From assembly GCA_018268755.1 (NCBI GenBank), contig JAFDVW010000004.1, forward strand, positions 148 to 56,828: 56,681 bases of DNA, given 5' to 3'. Below, in pieces: positions 36,320 through 44,658 of the stretch. Source of the stretch: Acidobacteriota bacterium. Lineage in GTDB: Bacteria; Acidobacteriota; Terriglobia; Terriglobales; Acidobacteriaceae. A program made the position numbers and the translations under genes. The notes under the pieces were generated by a model. It saw only the letters and a list, made by a program, of their open reading frames with translations. It made no database searches and was not told the DNA's origin. Every line of letters begins with the position of its first letter. The first letter of the stretch is position 1.

Positions 36320-37606
36320 TCACTCTGGCCGTTCGCTCTTCGGCGTAAGAAGATAGACCTTCCCACCCAATCCGCGAATAATGTCAATCGCATTCGCAAC
36401 CGTCTCGAACGAAGCGACCTCGTCGCCTTCCACGTACACCACCCAATCTGCGGTCCGGCGGCGGCTGAACTCCTGCTTAAGTATGGGTGCCAGCTCTGCC
36501 AGAGAGATTTGTCTTCCGTTTAGAAAATAGAGGGGCGGCTTTCTATAATCGCTTTGCTTCACATGAACCACCAGCGGCTGTATTTTGAAAAGCGTTTCCG
36601 GCTTTGTCGCTAGCGTGCCTGCCTTGACCAGAAATACAGTCAGCCCTTGCGAAGGAATGTGGTCCCCCATCATCACCACCAATTGCAGGAGAACCTGTAT
36701 GCCGATGAAGAACGCCAGAAACACTGCGAACGTTGGCGGTGAAAACCCGGTTAACGCCGGACGCAAAGGCAATTTCTGCGCCCATTGGAAGTATTGCCGT
36801 CCGGTTTGGGCCTCGGTGAAACGGACGGATGCTGCGCTGCGAGAGCGCCAATACCCGGCGCTAAGCAACGCCAGGAACTTGCTCTTGGGATGATGTTCCT
36901 CCTGCGAGGCAACGAGAGGCCCTCGCCGATCGATTTGTAGGGGTGCGGTAGGCCGTCCCGCCCAGGTAAAGCACACTCTCTGTTCCCATCGCCGTCGGCG
37001 CCGCCAGGCCATCCACGAGAGCAGGAAAACCATGGTTCCCAAGCAGGCGGCCACCAGGCCCCAGAAAACCAATGTTCCCAGCTTGCTCTGATATTCCGCT
37101 TCCAGAAACCCGTCTTCCAGAATCCACAACCGGGGATGGCCACCATTCAAACGGCTGGCATCGGTGAGGATATCGAGATCCAGGGAGTAACGCGTGCCCT
37201 CCTGAACTCGAAAGCCGCGCAAACTCCGCACCACCAGCGACTGGTCCTGAAAAAACAGCCACCCAGCACTTATATCTTCGGAAGGGTTGGCCACGACCTT
37301 ATCTCCATGCGATAAAGCCCAGGAAGCAGTCAAAACAGAAGGAACGCCCTCACACTCCTGTACCCCCATGAGGCATGCAGCATGGTCGGGATCGACACTT
37401 CGCTCCACTGCGATATAAATCCCATACATGCTTTCCGCTGGAACCTCAAACTCCGGAATCCTGATATGTCCCCGCGCCAGCGAGATGGGAATATCCAAAA
37501 CTACTTGTTTCGGCTTATTCCACCATGCCCAGATGAAGGGAGAGACAATCGCCATGACCACCATGACGATACCGGTCACCATTCCAGTTGGAAAGCGTTT
37601 TTCCAC
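36320..37606 (-). CDS. Membrane protein with C-terminal ExbD/TolR-like domain (unusual architecture)
   Basis: A 428-residue protein. Helix 1 is at about 9-28 (MVTGIVMVVMAIVSPFIWAW). An extracytoplasmic domain spans about 35-170. Helix 2 is near 178-198 (FWGLVAACLGTMVFLLSWMA), followed by a basic cytoplasmic loop (WRRRRRW onward). Helix 3 is near 295-318 (FAVFLAFFIGIQVLLQLVVM). The last ~100 residues look like the periplasmic domain of ExbD/TolR: IQPLVVHVKQ, LYFLNGRQISLAELAPILKQ, WVVYVEGDEVASFETVANAI, IDIIRGLGGKVYLLTPK. ExbD is normally ~140 residues with one helix. No exbB/tolQ or tonB is adjacent. I cannot assign a job; a motor-coupled envelope role is inference. Confidence 0.75.
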   Translation of the reverse strand: MEKRFPTGMVTGIVMVVMAIVSPFIWAWWNKPKQVVLDIPISLARGHIRIPEFEVPAESMYGIYIAVERSVDPDHAACLMGVQECEGVPSVLTASWALSHGDKVVANPSEDISAGWLFFQDQSLVVRSLRGFRVQEGTRYSLDLDILTDASRLNGGHPRLWILEDGFLEAEYQSKLGTLVFWGLVAACLGTMVFLLSWMAWRRRRRWEQRVCFTWAGRPTAPLQIDRRGPLVASQEEHHPKSKFLALLSAGYWRSRSAASVRFTEAQTGRQYFQWAQKLPLRPALTGFSPPTFAVFLAFFIGIQVLLQLVVMMGDHIPSQGLTVFLVKAGTLATKPETLFKIQPLVVHVKQSDYRKPPLYFLNGRQISLAELAPILKQEFSRRRTADWVVYVEGDEVASFETVANAIDIIRGLGGKVYLLTPKSERPE

Positions 37607-37711
37607 CCATATACTTAGACACCGAGACCGCTCTTTTGCGGTAGATGCCCAAGGTCATCCCTCCCCAGATGTTACGATCTCATCAGGCCGCTCCAACGGC
37701 CCGTCTCCCCG

Positions 37712-40174
37712 ATGCCTGAATTCTGCGATGTCGCCCTGGCCGTGCCCCTCGACATGGTCTTCACCTACCGTGTGCCTGCGGGGATGGAGCCCGTCATAGG
37801 CGGGCGCGTGCTGGTGCCCTTTCGCCAGCAGCGTATGTCGGGCATCGTCACCGAACTGCACGACCGCCAGCCGGACGCCGGCGGCAAGAAAGTCCAAATC
37901 AAAAACGTCATCTCGGTGCTCGATGAAGCTCCCGTGCTCGACGAGTCGCTGCTCCGCCTGGGCCGCTGGATCGCCGACTACTACCTCGCCCCCCTCGGCG
38001 AGGTCTTCCGCACCATGCTGCCGCTGGGGGCGGAGTTCAAGCGCAGCATCGTCTATCGCATCGCCGAATCCGGACACATGGCCCTGCATCTGGCCGGGAT
38101 GGCCGGGTCCTCAGCGCGTTCGCAGAAGACTCCCGAAGACCAATATGCCGAATTTCGCGTGCTCGACTACCTCGCCAATCGCGAGACCGCGAAGGAAGAG
38201 ACCCTGCGCAATGCCACCCGGGCCTCAAAGGCGGTGCTCGACGGCATGGTGCGCAAGAAGTGGATCGCGCGTGAGGACTCCTCCGACGCCCGCAACGCCG
38301 AGCGCACCGTAAAGGTCGCCATACTCAAGCCGGTGGAAGGAGACGGCAAAATCCGGGCCAACGCCAACCAGCGCACCTTGCTCGATGCCCTGGCCAGTGC
38401 CGGTGGCCGCCTGGCTGTGGTGGAGTTGCAATCCCTGGGCGTGCCCCGCACAACCTTAAGCACGCTGGTGAAGCGCGAATTAGTGGAGATCATCGACGAG
38501 GCCGCCGACTTCACCGTCTCCACCATCAAGGCCCGCCCCTCGCCCTTCCACTTTGAGTTCAGCCCGGCGCAGAAGAATGCCTTGCAGCAGATTCAGGACG
38601 GCGCGGCTTCGGGGAAATTCTCCGGCATGTTGCTGCATGGCGTCACCGGCTCCGGCAAAACCGCCGTCTATCTCACCGCCATGCGGGCTGTGCTGGAGCA
38701 GAACCGCTCAGCCATCCTCTTGGTCCCGGAGATCGGCCTCACCCCGGCCGTGGCCGCCGACCTGCACCAGGTCTTCGGCGAAGAGGTCGCCATCCTGCAC
38801 TCCGCGCTCACCGACAAAGAACGCGCCGAGCAATGGTGGCGCATCAAGCGTGGCGAGGCCCGCATCGTCGTCGGCACCCGCTCGGCGGTGTTCGCGCCGG
38901 TCAGCGACCTCGCACTCCTCATCGTCGACGAAGAGCACGATTCTTCCTATAAGCAGGAGGAGACACCGCGCTACCATGCGCGCGACGTCGCCGTGGTGCG
39001 GGCCAAGATGGCGAACGCGGTCATCGTGCTGGGCTCAGCCACGCCCTCGCTGGAATCTTATTTCAATGCTAAGAAGAACAAGTACGCCCTGCTCGAGCTT
39101 CCCGACCGCGTGCAGGCGCGGCCCTTGCCGGAGGTCGAAGTCATCGACATGCGCCAGGAATTCCAGGAAACCGGCCAGGAGCAGGTGCTTTCGCGCAGGC
39201 TGATCGAAGAAATCAAAGATCGCCTGGAACGCAAAGAGCAGGTCATGGTCCTGCTCAACCGCCGGGGATATTCGCCGGTCGTGCTCTGCCGCACCTGCGG
39301 CCAAACCTTGCAGTGCGAAAACTGCGCCGTGGCGCTCACCCACCACAAGCGCAGCCACAAAATGGAATGTCACTACTGCGGATTTCAGGCCAAGGTGCCC
39401 GATTCCTGCGCCAAATGCGGCAGCGAATACGTCTACTTCCTCGGCACCGGATCAGAAAAGCTGGAAGAGCTGCTGCACGGGCTTTTTCCCCAGGCGCGCA
39501 TTGGGCGGCTCGACCGCGATACCGTGCGTGGACGCGAAGACCTCGAGCAGATGCTGGCCGCGCTCAATGAAGGCGAGCTCGACCTGCTGGTGGGCACGCA
39601 GATGATCGCCAAGGGCCACGATATCCATGGCGTGACTTTGGTCGGCGTGGTCGGCGCCGACATGGCGCTGGGCTTCCCCGATTTCCGCGCCGCCGAACGC
39701 ACCTTCCAGCTGCTCACTCAAGTCGCCGGACGCGCCGGGCGCGGCGAGACCCCCGGCAAGGTCGTCCTGCAAACTTACTTTCCCGACCACTACGCGGTGC
39801 AGTATGCCGCTGCCCACGACTTCATCAACTTCTATGAGAAAGAACTGCGCTTTCGCAGCTGGATGCACTATCCGCCCTACAGCTCGCTGGCCAACGTCCT
39901 ATTGCGCAGCGAGAAACTCGACGAAGCCCTGCGCTGGTCGGGCATCTTAGGCAAGTGGTTTGAGAGCACCCGCCATGAAGGGGTACGCGTGCTGGGCCCG
40001 GCGGCCGCCCCCATCCTGCGCCTCAAGAAGGACTACCGCTATCACTTTGTGCTGAAATCTCCCAGCCGCGAGAAGCTGAACGCCACGCTGCGCGCCATGC
40101 TGGCGCACGCCGCGAAGAATAAAATCCCCCGCACCCAGGTGATCGTCGACGTCGATGCCGTCTGGCTGATGTAG
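37712..40174 (+). CDS. priA: Primosomal protein N' (PriA helicase)
   Basis: An 820-residue replication-restart helicase. The 3'-DNA-binding domain is at the N-terminus (CDVALAVPLDMVFTYRVPAG). Helicase motifs: Walker A LLHGVTGSGKTAVYLTAM (about 310), DEEH box IVDEEHDSSYKQEETPRYHA, and VLGSATPSLESYFNA. Zinc ligands between the helicase lobes are in CRTCGQTLQCENC and CHYCGF...CAKCGSEYV (eight Cys). Motif V/VI are TQMIAKGHDIHGVTLVGVV and QVAGRAGRGETPG. It reloads the replisome at stalled forks. It is somewhat longer than E. coli PriA (732) because of a longer N-terminal region. Its stop is followed 3 bases later by a dispersed element. Confidence 0.95.
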   Translation: MPEFCDVALAVPLDMVFTYRVPAGMEPVIGGRVLVPFRQQRMSGIVTELHDRQPDAGGKKVQIKNVISVLDEAPVLDESLLRLGRWIADYYLAPLGEVFRTMLPLGAEFKRSIVYRIAESGHMALHLAGMAGSSARSQKTPEDQYAEFRVLDYLANRETAKEETLRNATRASKAVLDGMVRKKWIAREDSSDARNAERTVKVAILKPVEGDGKIRANANQRTLLDALASAGGRLAVVELQSLGVPRTTLSTLVKRELVEIIDEAADFTVSTIKARPSPFHFEFSPAQKNALQQIQDGAASGKFSGMLLHGVTGSGKTAVYLTAMRAVLEQNRSAILLVPEIGLTPAVAADLHQVFGEEVAILHSALTDKERAEQWWRIKRGEARIVVGTRSAVFAPVSDLALLIVDEEHDSSYKQEETPRYHARDVAVVRAKMANAVIVLGSATPSLESYFNAKKNKYALLELPDRVQARPLPEVEVIDMRQEFQETGQEQVLSRRLIEEIKDRLERKEQVMVLLNRRGYSPVVLCRTCGQTLQCENCAVALTHHKRSHKMECHYCGFQAKVPDSCAKCGSEYVYFLGTGSEKLEELLHGLFPQARIGRLDRDTVRGREDLEQMLAALNEGELDLLVGTQMIAKGHDIHGVTLVGVVGADMALGFPDFRAAERTFQLLTQVAGRAGRGETPGKVVLQTYFPDHYAVQYAAAHDFINFYEKELRFRSWMHYPPYSSLANVLLRSEKLDEALRWSGILGKWFESTRHEGVRVLGPAAAPILRLKKDYRYHFVLKSPSREKLNATLRAMLAHAAKNKIPRTQVIVDVDAVWLM

Positions 40175-40177
40175 ATG

Positions 40178-40251
40178 TTGTCATTCCGAGCGCGCTTGTT
40201 GCGCGAGGAATCCCTACCGGTTCTCGTCCCCTTCGCGTCAGCCGGAATGAC
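40178..40251. repeat. Dispersed element (TTGTCATTCCGAG ... CCGGAATGAC)
   Basis: A 74-bp unit with inverted ends TTGTCATTCCG and CCGGAATGAC and an inner hairpin GCGCGCTTGTTGCGCGAGG. It lies between the convergent priA and opuCC genes. It belongs to the TTGTCATTCCGA branch of the family, like 41188-41277. Confidence 0.65.
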
Positions 40252-40256
40252 GGCCC

Positions 40257-41138
40257 TCACAGCCCTTTCCTCCGCAGAAACTCCCGCACCACTTCCTTGG
40301 CGTCGCGATGCTGTCCGTCCACCGCATAGTTCATCTGCTGCATGTCGGCGGTGGAAATCTTCCCTGCCAAGGCATCCAGCGCCGCCTTCACCTCGGGATG
40401 TTTTTGCAGCATCTCCTGCCGCATCACCGGCACCGCCTCATAGGGAGGGAAATAGTGCTTGTCATCTTCCAGCACAAAGAGATCCAGCGCGGGAATCAGG
40501 CCGTCGGTCGAGTTCCCCGCCGCCATATCCACTTGCTTGTCCTTCAGCGCCCGCGCCAGCAGCCCCAGGTCCATGATGCGCGGAGGCTCGGCAAACTTCA
40601 GCCCATAGGTCGCGGCCAGCCCCTTGAACCCGTCCGGGCGCTCCATAAACTCGTAGCCGAAACCGGCCTTCCACTGCGGCGCATAAGCCGCGGCCTGCGA
40701 AAGCGTCTGGATTCCCAGCCGCCGCGCATCTTCCCCACGAATTTCCATGGCGAAGGTATCTTCGAATCCCAGCGGCCCGCCCAGGGTCAGGTGAAAGCGC
40801 TGCTCGTAATGGGACTTCACCCGCTGATAGACCGTGGCGGCGCTGCCCTGGGGAGTCTCCTTCAGAATCGCGGTCAGCGCGGTGCCGGTGTATTCCGGGT
40901 AAATGTCTATGCGCCCCGCCAGCATGGCCTGATGGCAGATGTAAGAACCGGCCAGATAGAAGCGCCGCTCCACCGGAAGTCCTGTTTTGTTCTCGATCTG
41001 CTGGGCGAAGAGTTCGCCTAGGATGAGTTGCTCGGTGAAGTTCTTTGAGGCAATGGCTATGCGATCGGAGCGCGGCGGCCGGCAGGATATGGCCGCCGCC
41101 AACAGAACTATCACGCTCAGCCGAAACCAGCGCCTCAT
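40257..41138 (-). CDS. opuCC: Osmoprotectant ABC transporter substrate-binding lipoprotein (OpuCC/OsmX-type)
   Basis: A 293-residue lipoprotein: signal RRWFRLSVIVLLAAAISC with lipobox AISC (Cys at 19). The mature start RIAIASKNFTEQLILGELFA is the signature of OpuCC/OsmF quaternary-ammonium binding proteins, followed by IDIYPEYTGTALTAIL and the later MAAGNSTDGLIPALDLFVLE, which contribute to the ligand cage. It would hand glycine betaine, choline or related solutes to the OpuCB permease. ATG 41138 is preferred over 41156. A 90-bp palindromic element (41188-41277) separates it from opuCB, so its dose relative to the permease may be altered. Confidence 0.9.
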   Translation of the reverse strand: MRRWFRLSVIVLLAAAISCRPPRSDRIAIASKNFTEQLILGELFAQQIENKTGLPVERRFYLAGSYICHQAMLAGRIDIYPEYTGTALTAILKETPQGSAATVYQRVKSHYEQRFHLTLGGPLGFEDTFAMEIRGEDARRLGIQTLSQAAAYAPQWKAGFGYEFMERPDGFKGLAATYGLKFAEPPRIMDLGLLARALKDKQVDMAAGNSTDGLIPALDLFVLEDDKHYFPPYEAVPVMRQEMLQKHPEVKAALDALAGKISTADMQQMNYAVDGQHRDAKEVVREFLRRKGL

Positions 41139-41187
41139 AAGCTTTCCAGACTCCACATCATTGGACTTTCACCCAGCACTTCAAGCC

Positions 41188-41277
41188 TTGTCATTCCGAA
41201 TGGCTTCAGCCATGAGGAATCTGTTGTTGCTGACTAAAAGCAGATTCCGCACCGCTGAAGCAAGTTCGGAATGACAA
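41188..41277. repeat. 90-bp MITE-like palindromic element inside the cof-opu operon
   Basis: Perfect 13-bp terminal inverted repeats TTGTCATTCCGAA and TTCGGAATGACAA bound the unit. Inside are ATGGCTTCAGCCAT and AGGAATCTGTTGTTGCTGAC and an inverted copy (GCAGATTCC). It falls in the 155-base gap between opuCB and opuCC. Confidence 0.8.
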
Positions 41278-41293
41278 ATACTCGGAGCGACCG

Positions 41294-41935
41294 TCAGCCC
41301 GCCGTCTTGGGGCTGATCCGCCTCTCCACCCATCCCAGCCCCACGTCCGCCAGCAATGCCAGGCCAGCCGCCGGAATCGCCCCGGCCAGAATCAGCTGAT
41401 TGTTGACCATGGCCAGCCCGCGAAAAATGTATTCTCCCAGACCGCCCGCACCGATGGCGGCCGCAATCGTCGCCACGCCCACCGACAGCACCACAGCCAC
41501 CCGTACTCCCGCCAAGATCACACTGGCCGCCAGCGGCAACTGCACCTGCCACAGCACCTGGTTCTCGGTCATGCCCATGCCCCGCGCCGCTTCCACTACC
41601 GCCGGGTCCACGCCCCGGATGCCGGTATAGGTATTGCGAATCAGCGGGAGCAAGGCGTAGAGCATGAGCGCCAGAATCACCAGCCGGTCAGCCCGCTCGC
41701 CAATCCACGGCGCCGGCAGCAGAAATCCAAAAAGCGCCAGGCTGGGAATGGTCTGAACAATATTTGCCGTGCCCAGGATCGGCTTATTCAGCCACTGCCG
41801 GCGGGCGATCAGAATGCCTAGCGGCACGCCCACCAGCACGGCCAGCAACGTCGAAATGCCGACCAGCCAAAGATGCTCGCCGGTCAGCTCCAGCACCTCG
41901 ACGCGGTTCTGCAGCATGTATTGCAAAACGTTCAT
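41294..41935 (-). CDS. opuCB: Osmoprotectant ABC transporter permease (OpuCB-type)
   Basis: A 213-residue inner-membrane permease with about six helices. Typical phrases are LTGEHLWLVGISTLLAVLVG near the start, NIVQTIPSLALFGFLLP, and the ABC coupling loop ARGMGMTENQVLWQVQLPLA followed by GVATIAAAIGAGGLGEYIFR. These are features of OpuCB/OpuCD and ProW-like permeases. It overlaps opuCA by 4 bases. Only one permease gene is present, so a homodimer is likely, whereas B. subtilis OpuC uses two. Confidence 0.93.
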   Translation of the reverse strand: MNVLQYMLQNRVEVLELTGEHLWLVGISTLLAVLVGVPLGILIARRQWLNKPILGTANIVQTIPSLALFGFLLPAPWIGERADRLVILALMLYALLPLIRNTYTGIRGVDPAVVEAARGMGMTENQVLWQVQLPLAASVILAGVRVAVVLSVGVATIAAAIGAGGLGEYIFRGLAMVNNQLILAGAIPAAGLALLADVGLGWVERRISPKTAG

Positions 41936-42690
41936 TGGAAAGCCTCGTTGTAGGCGGCAATCAGCGGATCGTTCGATTTCACAAATTCCCCCGGCGGCAG
42001 CACCGCCACCAGCTTGCCCTCTTCCATCAATGCAATACGGGTGCCCAGCAGCAGGGCTTCGCGCAAATCATGGGTGACGAAGACGACGGTTTTCTGCAGG
42101 CGCTTTTGCAGGGCCAGAAATTCATGCTGCAATTCATTGCGGGTGATGGGATCGAGCGCGCCGAAAGGTTCGTCCATCAGCAAAATCGGCGGGTCCGCCG
42201 CCAGGGCCCGCGCCACCCCCACACGCTGCCGCTGTCCTCCGGAAAGTTCGCGCGGGTATCTCTCCCCCAGCTCCGGGGCCAGGCTGACCAACTGCATCAA
42301 TTCCCCCACCCGCGCTCGGATCTTTTCCTCCGGCCAGGCTTCGATCCTCGGCACCAGCCCGATATTGCGCGCTACCGAAAAGTGCGGGAACAGGCCGACC
42401 TCTTGAATCACATACCCAATTGTCCGCCGCAGCCGAATCACGTCCCACTCCTGCGTGGATCGTCCCTGCACCCGCACGTCTCCCTTCGAGGGGGCCGCCA
42501 GATGATTAATCAGCTTCAGCGACGTGGTTTTTCCCGAGCCACTCCGGCCCAGCAGCACCAGCGTCTCACCGGCCTGCACGGATAGGCTCAGATGGGAAAT
42601 GAGCTCTCGGCCGCTCTGGACCTGATAGGAGACATCGTGAAACTCGATGACGGTAGAAGGAATGACGGCGGGACCGGCAGGTGTCGTCAT
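41932..42690 (-). CDS. opuCA: Osmoprotectant ABC transporter ATPase (OpuCA-type)
   Basis: A 252-residue ATPase with Walker A LLGRSGSGKTTSLKLINHL, Q-loop IRLRRTIGYVIQEVGLFPHF, signature LSGGQRQRVGVARALAADPP and Walker B ILLMDEPFGALDPITRNELQ. The IGYVIQEVGLFPH phrase is typical of glycine betaine/proline transporters. The C-terminal CBS domains seen in many OpuCA proteins are absent, so the usual ionic-strength sensing part may be missing. It starts 17 bases after fno and overlaps opuCB by 4 bases, so it is in the same operon as the F420 genes. Confidence 0.93.
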   Translation of the reverse strand: MTTPAGPAVIPSTVIEFHDVSYQVQSGRELISHLSLSVQAGETLVLLGRSGSGKTTSLKLINHLAAPSKGDVRVQGRSTQEWDVIRLRRTIGYVIQEVGLFPHFSVARNIGLVPRIEAWPEEKIRARVGELMQLVSLAPELGERYPRELSGGQRQRVGVARALAADPPILLMDEPFGALDPITRNELQHEFLALQKRLQKTVVFVTHDLREALLLGTRIALMEEGKLVAVLPPGEFVKSNDPLIAAYNEAFQ

Positions 42691-42707
42691 AGCGGTTCTT
42701 TCCGAAG

Positions 42708-43394
42708 CTAGACTTTGTAGGCTGATTCGGGCAGTCCGGTGATGCGCAGCCCGCCACTGTGCACTTTATTGCGGATATTCAGACCGATCAGCAGCGCGGT
42801 CACCTGCTCCAGGATGCGGACATTTTCCAGGTTCCCGCCATCTATGGGACGGACCCCAGCAATCTTTGCCGCCAGCTCGCGCACCAACTTTCGCGCCTCG
42901 GGATCGTCGCTGCACACAACCACATCGCAGTCCACGGGGCCATCGCCTTCGAGCAGGGCGGAGGAAACATTCTGGAACGCCCCCACCACGGCAACTTCCC
43001 TGCCCAGAATCTCCGCGGTTTGCTGTGCCGCCGAGCCCTGCCACACCCCCAGGGTGCGGGTCGCGCGCCCGCCCACACTGGCCGCCAGCGGTACCGTCGC
43101 ATCCACCACAATGCTTCCCGGGGTAATCGCGGTCTTCACCTGCTTTAGCAAGGCGGCGTGTCCTTCAAAGGGCACCGTCAGCACGATGACATCCGCTCCA
43201 GCGCAAGCCGCGGCATTCTCCGCTCCCGAAACCTCCGCCGCGCCGGACTGTTCTCGAATTCTGGCGGCAGCGGCCTCCGCCCGTTGGGCGTCGCGCGAAC
43301 CGATCACAATTTTTTCTCCGGCGCGCGCCCAACGCAGCGCCAGTCCAAAACCTTCCGCGCCGGTCCCGCCCAGCACCGCGATGGTCCGGCTCAT
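42708..43394 (-). CDS. fno: NADPH:F420 oxidoreductase (Fno/Npd)
   Basis: A 228-residue Rossmann protein: TIAVLGGTGAEGFGLALRWA near the N-terminus binds NADP, and IVIGSRDAQRAEAAA supplies the 2'-phosphate contact (Ser/Arg). VIVLTVPFEGHAALLKQVKT, SIVVDATVPLA, and the later VRPIDGGNLENVRILEQVTA and LLIGLNIRN are family marks. It passes hydride between NADPH and F420. It overlaps cofH by 4 bases, showing that the cofactor and its reducing enzyme are made together. It ends 17 bases before opuCA. Confidence 0.9.
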   Translation of the reverse strand: MSRTIAVLGGTGAEGFGLALRWARAGEKIVIGSRDAQRAEAAAARIREQSGAAEVSGAENAAACAGADVIVLTVPFEGHAALLKQVKTAITPGSIVVDATVPLAASVGGRATRTLGVWQGSAAQQTAEILGREVAVVGAFQNVSSALLEGDGPVDCDVVVCSDDPEARKLVRELAAKIAGVRPIDGGNLENVRILEQVTALLIGLNIRNKVHSGGLRITGLPESAYKV

Positions 43395-44623
43395 GCGAAC
43401 TCCGTTTCCCGCAATTGCTCGGCGGTAAAAGGTTCGGAAGGCACTTTAATCTGGATCCGCGTGTACGGCGTGTTCCGCTGCGCCGGAATGCGTCCCGTCT
43501 CCAGAATCAATGCCTGAAAATCTTCCGGGCTCATATACTGCCCGGCCGTGGAACCGGCTTCGCGCGAGATGTTTTCTTCCATGAGCGTGCCGCCGTAGTC
43601 ATTGGCCCCGGCATGCAGACAGAGCCGGGAGAGCCGCTTGGTCAGCTTTACCCAGGAAACCTGGATGTTGGAGATGGATCCCGCCAGCATCACCCGCGCC
43701 AGCGCGTGGACCTTCAAATGCTCGGCCAACGTCGGCCCCGGCCGCGACAACCCCTGCTGGAACAGGATGGTGTTCTCATGAATAAATCCCAGGGGAACGA
43801 ACTCCGTGAAGCCTCCCGTTTCGCTCTGGATCTGGCGCAGCAGGCGAATCTGGTCGACCCAGTGGGCAGGAGTCTCGGTGTGGCCGTACATCAAAGTCGA
43901 CGTGCTGCGGATCCCGCACTGGTGGGCGGTACGGATGACCTCTTGCCACTCCGCGACCGAAAGCTTGTTGCGCGAGAGCACGTGCCGGACTTCATCATCC
44001 AACACCTCCGCCGCCGTGCCCGGCAAGGTGTCCAGTCCGTTCTCCTTGAGCATCATCAGATACTCGCGCAGCGGCATGCCGGTCAGCTCCACGCCGTAAA
44101 CAATCTCCATCGGCGAAAACGCGTGGATGTGCATCTTGGGCAGCACGCCCTTCACCGCCCGCAGAATGTCTCGATAATGGAAAGGCGGCAGCTCGCGCGG
44201 CAGCCCACCCTGAATACAAACCTCCCGCGCTCCCAGGTCCCAGGCCTCCTGCGCCCGGCGCGCGATTTCTTCCATGCTCAGGAAATACGTATCGGCCTCG
44301 CGCGGCCCGCGACTGAAGGCGCAAAACTTGCAGCCGACAAAACATACATTGGTAAAGTTGATGTTGCGGTTGACCACATAAGTGACGATGTTCCCCACCA
44401 GGTCGCGGCGCAGCGTGTCCGCCGCCAGCAGTAGCCCCAGCAGGTCATCGCCCTCCGCCTGCGCCAGCCGCAAGCACTCTTCCCGCGACAGGCCGCCGCC
44501 GTCCTGCGCTTCCAGGGCCTTTTCCAAAGCCGTGCGCACCTCCGGCGACATGCCAGGGAGCACATCGCTCCATTCCAAAGCAGGGAAATTTTCCAGTTCT
44601 GAAGCGGTAAGAGTGCGGGCCAT
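43391..44623 (-). CDS. cofH: F0 synthase subunit 2, radical SAM (CofH)
   Basis: A 410-residue radical-SAM enzyme, 5-amino-6-(D-ribitylamino)uracil-tyrosine 4-hydroxyphenyl transferase. The cluster motif is NVCFVGCKFCAFSRGPREAD (CxxxCxxC). Other family segments are VCIQGGLPRELPPFHYRDIL, HIHAFSPMEIVYGVE, LPGTAAEVLDDEVRHVLS and TSTLMYGHTETPAHWVDQIR. With CofG it builds the deazaflavin F0. AGGAGG is 6 bases before the ATG. It starts 35 bases after cofE and overlaps fno by 4. MqnC/MqnE relatives exist, but the presence of the full cof set settles the call. Confidence 0.95.
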   Translation of the reverse strand: MARTLTASELENFPALEWSDVLPGMSPEVRTALEKALEAQDGGGLSREECLRLAQAEGDDLLGLLLAADTLRRDLVGNIVTYVVNRNINFTNVCFVGCKFCAFSRGPREADTYFLSMEEIARRAQEAWDLGAREVCIQGGLPRELPPFHYRDILRAVKGVLPKMHIHAFSPMEIVYGVELTGMPLREYLMMLKENGLDTLPGTAAEVLDDEVRHVLSRNKLSVAEWQEVIRTAHQCGIRSTSTLMYGHTETPAHWVDQIRLLRQIQSETGGFTEFVPLGFIHENTILFQQGLSRPGPTLAEHLKVHALARVMLAGSISNIQVSWVKLTKRLSRLCLHAGANDYGGTLMEENISREAGSTAGQYMSPEDFQALILETGRIPAQRNTPYTRIQIKVPSEPFTAEQLRETEFA

Positions 44624-44658
44624 GGCGACCTCCTGGGAAACAGCCTGCTGCAGCAGGC

